Source: Hyphomicrobiaceae bacterium (GTDB taxonomy: Bacteria; Pseudomonadota; Alphaproteobacteria; Rhizobiales; Hyphomicrobiaceae). From it: 64,000 nucleotides of DNA. Of the stretch, positions 13,734 to 22,535 are shown piece by piece. Numbering within the stretch: position 1 is the first letter of the stretch; the number at the start of each line of letters is the position of its first letter. A program made the position numbers and the translations under genes. The notes beneath the pieces were generated by a model. It made no database searches. It was not told the DNA's origin and saw nothing but the letters and a program-made list of their open reading frames with translations. Location: NCBI GenBank assembly GCA_025359185.1, contig JANYHF010000014.1, positions 62,001 through 126,000 of the forward strand. Direction: 5' to 3'.

Positions 13734-15020
13734 GTGCTCTATCATTGGTTCGAAATGGGTCAGGCCGCAGTGAGCCCTGCGCGCTACACCGCTGATGCCT
13801 ATCGGCTGTTCTTCAACAATCCTTTCAATCCGATCTCGCACACCAGCGCTGGACGCAGTGCCGCAGCCATCTGCGAAGTGTTCGAGCGAACCACGCGGCG
13901 CTACAGCAAGCCGGCGTTTGGCATCGCTCACACGCCGACACGCTTTGGTACCGTAGCCGTGCTCGAAACGGTGGTCTGGCAAAGCCCGTTCTGCCGTGTC
14001 ATACGGTTCGCGCGCGATTTGCCCTGCGATCACACGGTTGATCCCAAAGTGCTACTGGTCGCGCCGATGTCCGGACACCATGCGACACTGCTGCGCGGCA
14101 CCGTGAGGGCGCTGCTGCCCGACCACGATGTCTACATCACCGATTGGATCGACGCCCGGATGGTGCCACCCGAGGCGGGGCGTTTCGATCTCGACAGTTA
14201 CATTGATCACATGATCGCGATTTTTCGGCATTTCGAAGGGGACATTCATGTCATGGCAGTCTGCCAGCCCTCGGTGCCGATACTCGCCGCGGTGGCGCAT
14301 ATGGAAGAGGCCGGTGACCCCCAGGTGCCGGCCTCAATGATTCTGATGGGCGGCCCGATTGACACCCGTATCAGTCCGACGGCGGTCAATCGTCTGGCTG
14401 CCGACAAGGGCATCGACTGGTTTGCCGGCAACGTGATCACCCGTGTGCCCTGGCCTCATACTGGCCGGGGCCGCCAAGTCTATCCGGGGTTTCTACAACT
14501 AACCGGCTTCATGACGATGAATTTAGACCGCCACATCAATGCCCACAAAGACTTGTTTCTGCATCTTGTGCGCGGTGATGGCGATTCGGCCGATAAGCAC
14601 AAAGAATTCTATGACGAGTATTTGGCCGTTATGGATCTGGCTGCCGAGTTTTACTTACAAACCGTAGAGAGTGTCTTCATTCGCCATGATCTCGCCACTG
14701 GCAACATGCAGTATCGAGGTCAGAAGATTCGTCCCCAAGCGATTAGTCGAGTGGCGTTAATGACTATCGAAGGTGAACACGATGACATCACCGGCACGGG
14801 ACAGTGCGCGGCGGCACTTGGGCTGTGCAGCGGCCTGCCGGAAAGCATGAAACTGCATTTCGAGCAGCCAGGCGTCGGCCATTACGGTATCTTCAATGGC
14901 TCGCGGTTCCGCAACGAGGCGCTGCCGCGTATGACGGGTTTCATCAGGCAACATGAGCGGTCTCAGATGATCGCGGCAGCGGGGAAGCAACCGCTGCTGG
15001 TGGATGCCTGTAGTGGCTAA
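13734..15020 (+). CDS. phaZ: Intracellular polyhydroxybutyrate depolymerase PhaZ
   Basis: The 428-residue alpha/beta hydrolase belongs to the PhaZ1 (Ralstonia) type that mobilises intracellular PHB granules. Instead of a serine lipase box it has MAVCQPSVP with Cys177, the nucleophile of this family. The Asp is in EGEHDDITGTGQ and the His in GVGHYGIFNG. There is no signal peptide, consistent with a cytoplasmic enzyme. The start is GTG 13734, supported by GGGGGAGG five bases upstream. PHA synthase genes are not in the window. Confidence 0.95.
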   Translation: MLYHWFEMGQAAVSPARYTADAYRLFFNNPFNPISHTSAGRSAAAICEVFERTTRRYSKPAFGIAHTPTRFGTVAVLETVVWQSPFCRVIRFARDLPCDHTVDPKVLLVAPMSGHHATLLRGTVRALLPDHDVYITDWIDARMVPPEAGRFDLDSYIDHMIAIFRHFEGDIHVMAVCQPSVPILAAVAHMEEAGDPQVPASMILMGGPIDTRISPTAVNRLAADKGIDWFAGNVITRVPWPHTGRGRQVYPGFLQLTGFMTMNLDRHINAHKDLFLHLVRGDGDSADKHKEFYDEYLAVMDLAAEFYLQTVESVFIRHDLATGNMQYRGQKIRPQAISRVALMTIEGEHDDITGTGQCAAALGLCSGLPESMKLHFEQPGVGHYGIFNGSRFRNEALPRMTGFIRQHERSQMIAAAGKQPLLVDACSG

Positions 15021-15100
15021 CTGACACGTGGCAACAGACGAGAAGAACGAGCGTAGGTGCTGCAGGGGTGGGCAGCGCAGGCACTGCAAGGAGCGTTAGA

Positions 15101-15976
15101 GTGTCGAAAGCAACCAGAGTCCGTCTGAACCGGTCCACCAAAGGTGAGGGGCTCGAAAGAGCCCTCAGAACCGCATTGAAAAGCGAACAGGGGATTGAAG
15201 TTGCCGGTCTCGCGACCCCCGTTCAGGTGCGCAGGCATCCGGCCGCCCGCCGTCTGACCTTGCGGGTCAGCCAAGTGCGCCGCGAGGTCGTGTTGACCAT
15301 CCCCAAGGGTGGCAGCCTTGCCGAAGCGGGTAAATTCGTTTCCCAACACATGGAGTGGGTGCGCCAGCGGATCGATGCGCTGCCCGAGCCTGTTCATTTG
15401 GTCAATGCGGCCCGTGTTCTGTATCGCGGCGAACCCCATCTGGTTTCGATGCTTGGGCCGACTCGGCACCATCAAGTGGCCTGGTCCGAAGGGACGCGGG
15501 CTGCGCGACTCGCTCTCAAAGAGGCCATCGCCGCCGCGCCGCCTAGCCGTCAATCGCGGGTTGCGCTGCCCGACCGGTTGCTGCCACGGCTGTGCGTGAC
15601 TGGTCCGTATGAATTTGCGCCGCGCCGGTTGCGCGACTGGCTGATCGATCGTGCCCACGAAGATTTGTCGGCCCGGGTCCAGCACCATGCGGTCAATCTG
15701 GGCTTGAAAGCCCGACGCGTGACGGTGCGTGACCAGACCAGCCGTTGGGGCAGTTGCTCGTCGGCCCGGGTGCTGTCCTTCTCTTGGCGTCTCATTCTCG
15801 CGCCCTCGTTTGTCCTCGACTACGTCGCGGCGCACGAGGTTGCCCATCTCAAAGAAATGAACCACGGCCCGCGGTTCTGGGCTCTGGTGCGCAAGACCAC
15901 GCCGCGCATGGACGACGCGCGGCGTTGGCTGAAACGGCACGGCGCCGAGTTGCACCGATATACGCTGCCGTCCTGA
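15101..15976 (+). CDS. M48-like metallopeptidase, YgjP/DUF45 family
   Basis: The 291-residue protein ends with the YgjP (DUF45, WLM-like) metal-binding domain: SRWGSCSS, then AAHEVAHLKEMNHGPRFW, giving HExxH plus a downstream His. A zinc-dependent protease role is inferred; no substrate is known. The frame is open from 15068, but GTG 15101 is preceded by AAGGAG at an ideal distance, and the upstream residues look non-native. No membrane segment is visible. Confidence 0.85.
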   Translation: MSKATRVRLNRSTKGEGLERALRTALKSEQGIEVAGLATPVQVRRHPAARRLTLRVSQVRREVVLTIPKGGSLAEAGKFVSQHMEWVRQRIDALPEPVHLVNAARVLYRGEPHLVSMLGPTRHHQVAWSEGTRAARLALKEAIAAAPPSRQSRVALPDRLLPRLCVTGPYEFAPRRLRDWLIDRAHEDLSARVQHHAVNLGLKARRVTVRDQTSRWGSCSSARVLSFSWRLILAPSFVLDYVAAHEVAHLKEMNHGPRFWALVRKTTPRMDDARRWLKRHGAELHRYTLPS

Positions 15977-16107
15977 CGGCGTCTCGTGCTGACTCTGAGC
16001 TGTGCAGTCCTTGAAGAAATACGCACGTAGCCCTTGCCGCCCAAGGTTTGCATCTTTAACACTCCTGGCTGGGCTTGGTGTTTTTACGTGCAGTTTCAGG
16101 GCCGTTC

Positions 16108-18117
16108 ATGTTCGACAGTGTGCCGCTGCTAGGGGATTGGCGTCAGTGGCTCGTGGACCTGCCGCGCTATTACAAGCGCGCGCTATTGATTTGCAATGAC
16201 CTGATCGCGCTCTCATTCGCCGTGTGGGTCGCATTTTCCCTGCGCTTGAATGAGCTCTACGTGCCGCCCAACCGGGAACTGCTGCTGCTGCTAGCCGCAG
16301 CTCCATTGATCGGCGTCGTGCTCTTCCATTACTCGGGGCTCTACAAACTGGTGACGCGGTTCATCGGCGCCGTTGGTGCGCGCCGGGTCCTAATGGCGAC
16401 CACACTGACCGCCATCATTTGGTCGGCGTTGGTCTGGGCGGTACGCGCGTCGCAGCCGCATTTGAGCTCGGCCCTGATCGTGCCGCGTTCAAGCGTGATC
16501 CTATTTGCATTGATCGCGGGCGGGCTCGTTTGGGTCTCCCGCGAAATTGCCGCTTGGGCGCTGAACAGTGTTCGAGGGGCTGGTTCACTCAAGAGCGCGG
16601 CACCTGCGAAGTCGGTCGTGATCTATGGTGCCGGCCCCACCGGAATGCAGCTGCTCGGATCATTGCAGCGGTCGGGCGGCTACCGGGCCGTGGCGTTCAT
16701 CGATGAACGGCCCACTTTGTGGGGGCAGCAGGTTGGCGGTCTGAAGGTCCACAAGCCCATCCGGATCGGCGCGCTGATTGCGGATCACAAGGTTGAAGAA
16801 ATACTCCTCGCCATCCCTGAAGCCACCCGCACCCGCCAGCGCACGATCCTGCGACGGCTGGAGGCTTTCCGGGTCAGCGTCAAAACGCTGCCGGCGCTGG
16901 AAGACATCGCGTCTGGCCGCGTCGGCGTGAGTGACCTTAGGGCAGTGACGGCCAATGATCTCCTTGGGCGTGACCGGGTGCGCCCCGACGGCGTTCTGTT
17001 GAAACGGAACATCACCGGCAAATGCGTGCTGGTCACGGGCGCGGGCGGATCCATAGGTTCTGAGTTAGCACGGCAGATCGGGGCGTTGGCTCCGAGGAAG
17101 CTGGTGCTGCTGGATATGTCCGAGCCGGCGTTGTTTGAGATCGAGCAGGAATTGCGGACAGCGATCCAGCGCTTGAAGCCAGAGCTTTCGGGCGACCGCA
17201 TTCTGCCGGTGCTGGGCTCGATCCAGGATGAAGGGCTGATGCGCCGTGTACTGGAAGACGCCGGCGTCGAGACGATCTATCACGCGGCAGCCTATAAACA
17301 CGTGCCGATGGTCGAACACAATCCGGTGGTCGGCATCCGCAACAACACGTTCGGCACGCGAGTGCTGGCCGAAGCAGCGCGCGATTGCGGTGTCGAGAGG
17401 TTCGTGCTGGTGTCCACGGACAAAGCCGTGCGGCCAACCAATATCATGGGCGCGAGCAAACGCCTGGCCGAGCTGCAATTGCAGGCGCTGGCAGGCGAGG
17501 GCATTGGCAAGACCGTGTTCACCATGGTTCGCTTCGGCAACGTGCTGGACTCCTCAGGCTCGGTGGTGCGGTTGTTCCGTAAGCAGATTGAAGCGGGCGG
17601 GCCGGTGACGGTCACGCATCCCGAAATCATCCGCTATTTTATGTCAATCCCGGAAGCCGCCGAACTCGTCATTCAGGCCGGTGCTATGGCGAACGGCGGT
17701 GATGTGTTTGTGCTGGATATGGGCGCTGCTGTGAAGATTGATGCGCTGGCCCGCTCCATGATCAAGCATGTGGGCTTGAAAGTGAAGGACCAGAACCATC
17801 CCGACGGCGACATCGCCATTGTCTATACGGGCCTGCGCCCAGGCGAAAAGCTGTATGAAGAGCTTCTGATCAACGAAACAACGACGCTGACAGCGCATCC
17901 GCGCATCCGCCGCAGCCTGGAGCCGGGCCTCTCCACCGACGAACTCGACCGGGAGTTCCAGGCCTTATCGGCGGCCTTGGGGACTGGTGATCTTGATGCC
18001 ATCCACGCTGTTCTCAAACGCACGGTCGAGGGCTATGTGCCGGATAAACGCGGTGTTCCGATGCCGGCCAGCCCAGCAGCTGAACCGCAAGCCGCCGCGC
18101 GCCGCACGTTACATTAA
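16108..18117 (+). CDS. Membrane nucleotide-sugar epimerase/dehydratase (CapD/FlaA1/WbpM family)
   Basis: The 669-residue product has about four N-terminal transmembrane helices (to about residue 150), a CoA-binding-like Rossmann domain (VVIYGAGPTGMQLL), and an extended SDR domain starting VLVTGAGGSIGSELARQ. The active site reads STDKAVRPTNIMGASKR: TDK plus MxxxK, the variant used by UDP-GlcNAc 4,6-dehydratases such as WbpM and PglF. It probably makes a 4-keto-6-deoxy UDP-sugar for capsule, O-antigen or exopolysaccharide. It stands alone, without glycosyltransferases nearby. The frame opens earlier (TTG 16075), but ATG 16108 has CAGGG upstream and a typical start. Confidence 0.92.
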   Translation: MFDSVPLLGDWRQWLVDLPRYYKRALLICNDLIALSFAVWVAFSLRLNELYVPPNRELLLLLAAAPLIGVVLFHYSGLYKLVTRFIGAVGARRVLMATTLTAIIWSALVWAVRASQPHLSSALIVPRSSVILFALIAGGLVWVSREIAAWALNSVRGAGSLKSAAPAKSVVIYGAGPTGMQLLGSLQRSGGYRAVAFIDERPTLWGQQVGGLKVHKPIRIGALIADHKVEEILLAIPEATRTRQRTILRRLEAFRVSVKTLPALEDIASGRVGVSDLRAVTANDLLGRDRVRPDGVLLKRNITGKCVLVTGAGGSIGSELARQIGALAPRKLVLLDMSEPALFEIEQELRTAIQRLKPELSGDRILPVLGSIQDEGLMRRVLEDAGVETIYHAAAYKHVPMVEHNPVVGIRNNTFGTRVLAEAARDCGVERFVLVSTDKAVRPTNIMGASKRLAELQLQALAGEGIGKTVFTMVRFGNVLDSSGSVVRLFRKQIEAGGPVTVTHPEIIRYFMSIPEAAELVIQAGAMANGGDVFVLDMGAAVKIDALARSMIKHVGLKVKDQNHPDGDIAIVYTGLRPGEKLYEELLINETTTLTAHPRIRRSLEPGLSTDELDREFQALSAALGTGDLDAIHAVLKRTVEGYVPDKRGVPMPASPAAEPQAAARRTLH

Positions 18118-18140
18118 GCCGGTTCTATTCCACATCCAGT

Positions 18141-18240
18141 CCTTCCCCTTTCAAGGGAAGGGATGCAAGCACCGCACTTTCGACACTAGCGTCTTTTCCC
18201 CCTTGAGGGAGGAGAAACAAGGTGGGGGTGATGTAGGGAA
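18141..18240. repeat. Intergenic C-rich/G-rich palindromic repeat
   Basis: Two adjacent small dyads, CCTTCCC...GGGAAGG (18141-18161) and TTCCCCCTTGAGGGAGGAGAA (about 18195-18215), are followed by GGTGGGGGTGATG. This layout is typical of dispersed intergenic repeats in Rhizobiales-like genomes. It lies between convergent genes and may help terminate transcription. Confidence 0.45.
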
Positions 18241-18247
18241 GCCTTCA

Positions 18248-19309
18248 TCAATCCTTGGCCGCATCATCTCTCCGGCCCACCGTCAGGCCGCGTGCCACGT
18301 CCATGGCGAGATCGCGGAAGCGTGGCGGCTTGGCTTCGATGAACGGCAGTGGCCTGCAGACGTCGATCGCAGCGACGCCGAGCCGCGCCGTCAGCCCGCC
18401 ATTGAACATGCCCTGCCCCGCCCGGGCCGACAGCCGCTTGGCAAGACCTTGGCCGATGAACTGGCCAAACAGATCGTCCGTCAACGCCAGGCCCCCGGTC
18501 GCCACCACGTGCCCGACCACGCGGGCTCCGAGCCGGAACAGCCCTGCGCTGCCCGGCCGACCACCATAGGCCGTGGCGATCCGGCGCAGCATACGGAGGT
18601 TCTCATACAGCACAAAACCCATGTCGAAAATGGCGAACGGCGTGATCGCCGTCACCACCGAGACGCGGCGGGCCGATTGGGTGATGGCGAGCTTGGCCTG
18701 GTCGTCGAGGACTGCCATCAGTTCGCGGTCGAGCAGCGCCAGCCGCTCCGTCCCGCTCATGATGGTGCTGTTGTGGTCGCCAAGACGAGCGCGTGCCCAG
18801 GCCAGATCGGGACGCGCGGAATAGAGCTCCAAAAGCTGCGCATAGACGCTCGCAAGGCGGAATTTGAGCTCCTTTGGCGATAACATAGTGTTGTTAGAAA
18901 GCAATTCAGCGGAATTCTTGCGAAGCCGTTGCAACTTGGCAAGCCGAACGACTCCGAGCAGCTCGCGCAGCAGCAGCATGGTGAACGAGACGACCAGCAA
19001 CCCGGCCAGCACAACCGCCAGCCAGCCGATCCAATCCTGCCGTCCGAACAGATCCCAGACAAAGGTCCAGAACCGCAGTACCAGCGACATGATAAACAGG
19101 CTGAGCGCTGTCGAGACCAGGATCATGCCCCAGCGCATCCCGGATTGGAGATCGGCCGTGGTCGGAATACGAATGGCGGGCACGTCGCGTGTGAGGGCCG
19201 GATCAAGGCTAGCCGGCGGATCATCAGCTCCCGGCGCTCCTGGCTCTGACGCTGACAATCGCGGATCGTTAGGATCGAATACTTGGGGTGGGCGGCGCGG
19301 GTCGCTCAT
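18248..19309 (-). CDS. YcjF-family inner membrane protein (TIGR01620, DUF697)
   Basis: The 353-residue protein has a Pro/Asp-rich soluble N terminus (about 60 residues), two transmembrane helices near residues 55-110, and a C-terminal DUF697 domain with further hydrophobic helices. It matches the UPF0283/YcjF family, which in E. coli sits beside YcjX in a heat-shock and phage-shock-linked cluster. Its start overlaps the stop of the YcjX-like gene by 4 bp (ATGA), implying translational coupling. Biochemical function is unknown. Confidence 0.88.
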   Translation of the reverse strand: MSDPRRPPQVFDPNDPRLSASEPGAPGADDPPASLDPALTRDVPAIRIPTTADLQSGMRWGMILVSTALSLFIMSLVLRFWTFVWDLFGRQDWIGWLAVVLAGLLVVSFTMLLLRELLGVVRLAKLQRLRKNSAELLSNNTMLSPKELKFRLASVYAQLLELYSARPDLAWARARLGDHNSTIMSGTERLALLDRELMAVLDDQAKLAITQSARRVSVVTAITPFAIFDMGFVLYENLRMLRRIATAYGGRPGSAGLFRLGARVVGHVVATGGLALTDDLFGQFIGQGLAKRLSARAGQGMFNGGLTARLGVAAIDVCRPLPFIEAKPPRFRDLAMDVARGLTVGRRDDAAKD

Positions 19310-20766
19310 ACCAATCGGTCTCCGATCAGAAAATCGATAGCCCGGTCGAGACGGATGTTGGGAAACGGCGGGCTTGGCACCGCAGCCGTGGGCACAGTGA
19401 CAGGCGGCCGCAGGCGCGGAAACCGCAAGGTGCCGGCAAGCCCGCCAGTCGCTTCGGCCAAAGCCTCCTCAGGGTTCGCGGGCAGGTCCCCCGGAAAAAT
19501 CGCCGCCTCGCGCGTGCCGTCAAAGATCTGCTGGCCGAACCTCTCGCCCTCCAGCGGCGTCCCGATGATGCAGGGCAGCGGCACCCCGCCCGCGCCCTGC
19601 GCCATCTCTGCTTCGCGCGTCGCCCGGATGCCCGCCATCGCCAGCACCCGGACACTTGCCCCCGCAAATTGCGCCCGCGTCACCGCCTTCGAGACCATCC
19701 GCGACAGGATCGCCTCCAGCCGGTCGTGGCTTGTGTGATGTAAGTGATCGGCCTTCGTAGCAGCAAACAGGATGCGATCGATCTTGCGCGACAGGATCGA
19801 TGACGCCCAAGTGTTGGCGCCGGGCCGGAAGCTGCCGAGCACGGCTTCCAGCGACGTGCCCAGATCGGCGACAGCGTTGGTGCCTGCGTCCAAGGCCCCG
19901 AGCGCATCAACCAGCACAATTTGCCGGTCAAGACGGCTGAAATGGTCGCGGTAGAAGGGTTTTACGATATGAGTCTTATACGCCTCAAACCGCCGGGCGA
20001 GCAATGCGCCGAGCGACGTTGTGTCGGCGGACATCCGCTCTTGCGGCAGCGGAAAGAAGGTGAGTGCGGGTGAGCCTTCGAGGTCGCCGGGCATGAGAAA
20101 ACGGCCCGGAGTGAGCCCCGTGTACACATGATCGCTCTGACGGCAGGCGCTCAGGTAATCGCGGTAGAGCGCGGCGCCTGTCATCGCGGTTTGCTCCGCC
20201 TGCTTCCCATCGAGCCCACCGAGAAACGTCCGGAATGCCGCTGACGCGGTTGCCCGTTCGGTTTTCTCTACCGCCGTCAAACTGCCCGCCGACCAGGCCT
20301 CGAACGATTGCCCCAGCAGCGGCAGATCCAACAGCCACTCGCCCGGATAGTCGACGATATCCACCGCCAGCCGCCGCCGCCCGGTCACATGCCGCCAGAG
20401 GCTCGCCGGCGCGTAGTCAAGCGTCAGCCGCAGCTGGCTGATCCGCCGTGTGCTCTCAGGCCAGCGCGGCGGGTGGGACATGAGGGCGCCAAGGTGTTCC
20501 TCGATCTGGAAGCGCGGCACGTCATCGTCCGGCTGCGGCTCTAGCCAGGCGCGCATAAGCCGCCCCTCGGTCTGCGCGCGGAAAAACGGCAGCCGCCCGC
20601 CCGCGATCAGGTTGTGGACCAGCGCCGTGATGAAGATGGTTTTGCCCGCCCGCGCGAGACCAGTGACACCAAGCCGGACGGTGGGGCGCACGAGGTCGCT
20701 GGCGTAAGCGCCCGCATGGCGGAGTACGTCCGTGGCGTCGGAGGAAAAGGAGGAACTGCGGGCCAT
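19306..20766 (-). CDS. YcjX-family GTPase/ATPase (DUF463)
   Basis: The 486-residue P-loop protein has its Walker A at residues 33-43 (GVTGLARAGKT). The remainder matches the DUF463/YcjX family (DIVDYPGEWLLDLPL, RKIDRILFAATKADHLHH). E. coli YcjX is a stress-induced P-loop protein of unknown substrate. Here it is the first gene of a coupled pair with the YcjF homologue, a conserved arrangement. No transmembrane segment is seen, so it is probably cytoplasmic and associated with YcjF at the membrane. Confidence 0.9.
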   Translation of the reverse strand: MARSSSFSSDATDVLRHAGAYASDLVRPTVRLGVTGLARAGKTIFITALVHNLIAGGRLPFFRAQTEGRLMRAWLEPQPDDDVPRFQIEEHLGALMSHPPRWPESTRRISQLRLTLDYAPASLWRHVTGRRRLAVDIVDYPGEWLLDLPLLGQSFEAWSAGSLTAVEKTERATASAAFRTFLGGLDGKQAEQTAMTGAALYRDYLSACRQSDHVYTGLTPGRFLMPGDLEGSPALTFFPLPQERMSADTTSLGALLARRFEAYKTHIVKPFYRDHFSRLDRQIVLVDALGALDAGTNAVADLGTSLEAVLGSFRPGANTWASSILSRKIDRILFAATKADHLHHTSHDRLEAILSRMVSKAVTRAQFAGASVRVLAMAGIRATREAEMAQGAGGVPLPCIIGTPLEGERFGQQIFDGTREAAIFPGDLPANPEEALAEATGGLAGTLRFPRLRPPVTVPTAAVPSPPFPNIRLDRAIDFLIGDRLV

Positions 20767-21221
20767 CGGGTTCCGGGATGGGTGCGGGCAGGTACGGATC
20801 AGGTTGAACGATGCCCCGACCCCTGCTCGTCATGGCAGCGACGGCTGCCTTCCACGACAGCGGGCCGCGAAATCACCGGCAGTTACCGTGGCTGGCAGCG
20901 TTCGCTGCCATGACGAAAGTGGAGTCCGCGCGGCTAATTCAAGTCTAGCCGATAAGAGGTAGTGTGCTGGGCAATCGCGCGCAAGGGCGTAAGCCATGAC
21001 GCAGCTGCCGCCAACCCGCTTGCGCGCCTCTGTTGCCACGACAGACACTCGAAAGAGTGCTTAATCGGGCGTGGGTATCCGGGCGGCGCTTTGGCTGATG
21101 ATCGTGGGGTTGTGGGCGGCGGCAGCCACAGCAAGCCACTTGTGCCCGTTTCGATCATTGCCAGCGCCGGGCCAGTGGCTATGGTGGCGGCAGGCTGTTA
21201 CTCGGGGGCAAGGGGCTTGGT
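20767..21221. other. Intergenic region with REP-like palindrome, divergent promoters
   Basis: This gap lies between divergent genes. Apart from the palindromic element at 20828-20915 no coding region is convincing. A short frame with a leader-like start at 21071 runs out of frame into the patatin gene and is treated as chance. Confidence 0.5.
20828..20915. repeat. REP-like palindromic element
   Basis: Terminal arms CGTCATGGCAGCGA (20828-20841) and TCGCTGCCATGACG (20902-20915) are perfect reverse complements enclosing about 60 bp. The CGTCATGGC/GCCATGACG core recurs at four other intergenic sites in the window. Confidence 0.7.
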
Positions 21222-22451
21222 GTGTTGCGTGCGATGATTGGTCGGGTGTCCGTCGCTTGTTTGCGGCTGGCAGTGGTCACTGCCGCCGTGCTGCTGGCCG
21301 GCTGTGCGACCGTGCCGGACCGGGCTTTCGTACCGCAAGCCCTAGTGACGCTGGCGCAGCCCCCAGGCCTCGACCGGGTCCGGATCTGGGGTGACGATCC
21401 GCAGTCTGACTTCAAGCCGTTTCTCGCGGCCGAAGCTCCCGTCATTCGCCGCAACTATCTCAACCGCGAACGTAAAGGCGTGCCACTGGAGGCCAGTATG
21501 CTGGCATTGTCGGGCGGGGCCGATGACGGAGCGTTCGGTGCCGGGTTCATGGTCGGCTGGAGTGATCGCGGCCAGCGTCCGCAGTTCGATCTGGTGACGG
21601 GCGTGAGCGCGGGCGCGCTAATTGCGCCGTTCGCCTATCTCGGCCCGGCCTATGATTCGCAGCTGCGCGAAGTCTTCACCCGCTATAGCGGCGATAACAT
21701 CTATCAGGCCAATGTGTTGTCCGGCCTGCTCGGCGGCGCCGGTATCGCCGACAGTGATCCGCTCAAAGAGCTGATCGCCAAATATGTTAATCGTAGCCTG
21801 ATGCGCCGTATTTCCGCCCAACGCGCCCAAGGACGCGTTCTGCTGATCGGCACGACCAACATCGATGCTCAGCGGCCGGTCTATTGGGATCTCGGGCGGA
21901 TCGCGCAAGCCGATACTCCGCAGGCTTTGGATATGATGCGCAAGGTGCTGCTGGCGTCGGCGTCCATCCCGGGTGTGTTTCCACCCGTGCGTATCGCCGT
22001 CACCGCCAATGGCAAGTCTTACGAGGAGTTGCATGTCGATGGCGGCACAACCCGCGAGGTGTTCTTCTCACCCGCCGATTTCAGCTTCGCGGCGCTCGAT
22101 CAAGCCATTGGGGTGCCGTTGAAGCGCAAACTCTATGTCATCCGCAATGGCAAGATCGGTTTCGAGTGGGAGGCGACCGAAGAGAGCGCACTCAAGATTG
22201 GCCAACGTTCGCTCTCGACGGTGCTGAAGAACCAAGCGCTGGGCGATCTCATGCGCATGTACCAGAAAGCGCAGACTGAGAACATCGACTACAATCTTGC
22301 GTCCATTCCCAATGGATTCTCCGCGCCGCATCCCCATCCATTCGATCAGGCTTATATGCAATCCCTGTTCAAGACCGGCCGCGATCTGGGAGCCAGCCGC
22401 AATCCGTGGCTGAAAAAGCCGCCAAGTTTTCTGGTCGAGAGCCGGAAATAA
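21222..22451 (+). CDS. Patatin-like phospholipase, predicted lipoprotein
   Basis: The 409-residue protein has a type II signal peptide with lipobox LLAGC (Cys28), so it is probably membrane-anchored. The patatin fold has an oxyanion loop (GGADDGAFGAGF, about residues 98-109), the nucleophile elbow GVSAG with Ser129, and the catalytic Asp in HVDGG. Such Ser-Asp dyad enzymes hydrolyse acyl esters. GTG 21222 is taken as start because AGGGG lies about 6 bases upstream; ATG 21234 would also preserve the signal peptide. It is convergent with the RTX gene. Confidence 0.88.
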   Translation: MLRAMIGRVSVACLRLAVVTAAVLLAGCATVPDRAFVPQALVTLAQPPGLDRVRIWGDDPQSDFKPFLAAEAPVIRRNYLNRERKGVPLEASMLALSGGADDGAFGAGFMVGWSDRGQRPQFDLVTGVSAGALIAPFAYLGPAYDSQLREVFTRYSGDNIYQANVLSGLLGGAGIADSDPLKELIAKYVNRSLMRRISAQRAQGRVLLIGTTNIDAQRPVYWDLGRIAQADTPQALDMMRKVLLASASIPGVFPPVRIAVTANGKSYEELHVDGGTTREVFFSPADFSFAALDQAIGVPLKRKLYVIRNGKIGFEWEATEESALKIGQRSLSTVLKNQALGDLMRMYQKAQTENIDYNLASIPNGFSAPHPHPFDQAYMQSLFKTGRDLGASRNPWLKKPPSFLVESRK

Positions 22452-22468
22452 ATTGGGCTGTCCCCAAG

Positions 22469-22502
22469 GAAAAGGCCAGCCATCCCAATGAGATGCCTGG
22501 CC
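22469..22502 (-). terminator. Intrinsic terminator for the RTX gene
   Basis: Read on the minus strand, GGCCAGGCATC and GATGGCTGGCC form an 11-bp stem with one mismatch and a short loop, followed by TTTTCC. It lies 34 bp past the RTX gene stop. Confidence 0.75.
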
Positions 22503-22535
22503 CGAATATCTGGTAGAGCGGAAAGTCCGTCAGCC

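Noticed and set aside
21071-21394. Short plus-strand frame with leader-like N terminus
   Set aside because: It runs out of frame into the patatin lipoprotein gene and loses protein-like character; its start has no good ribosome site.
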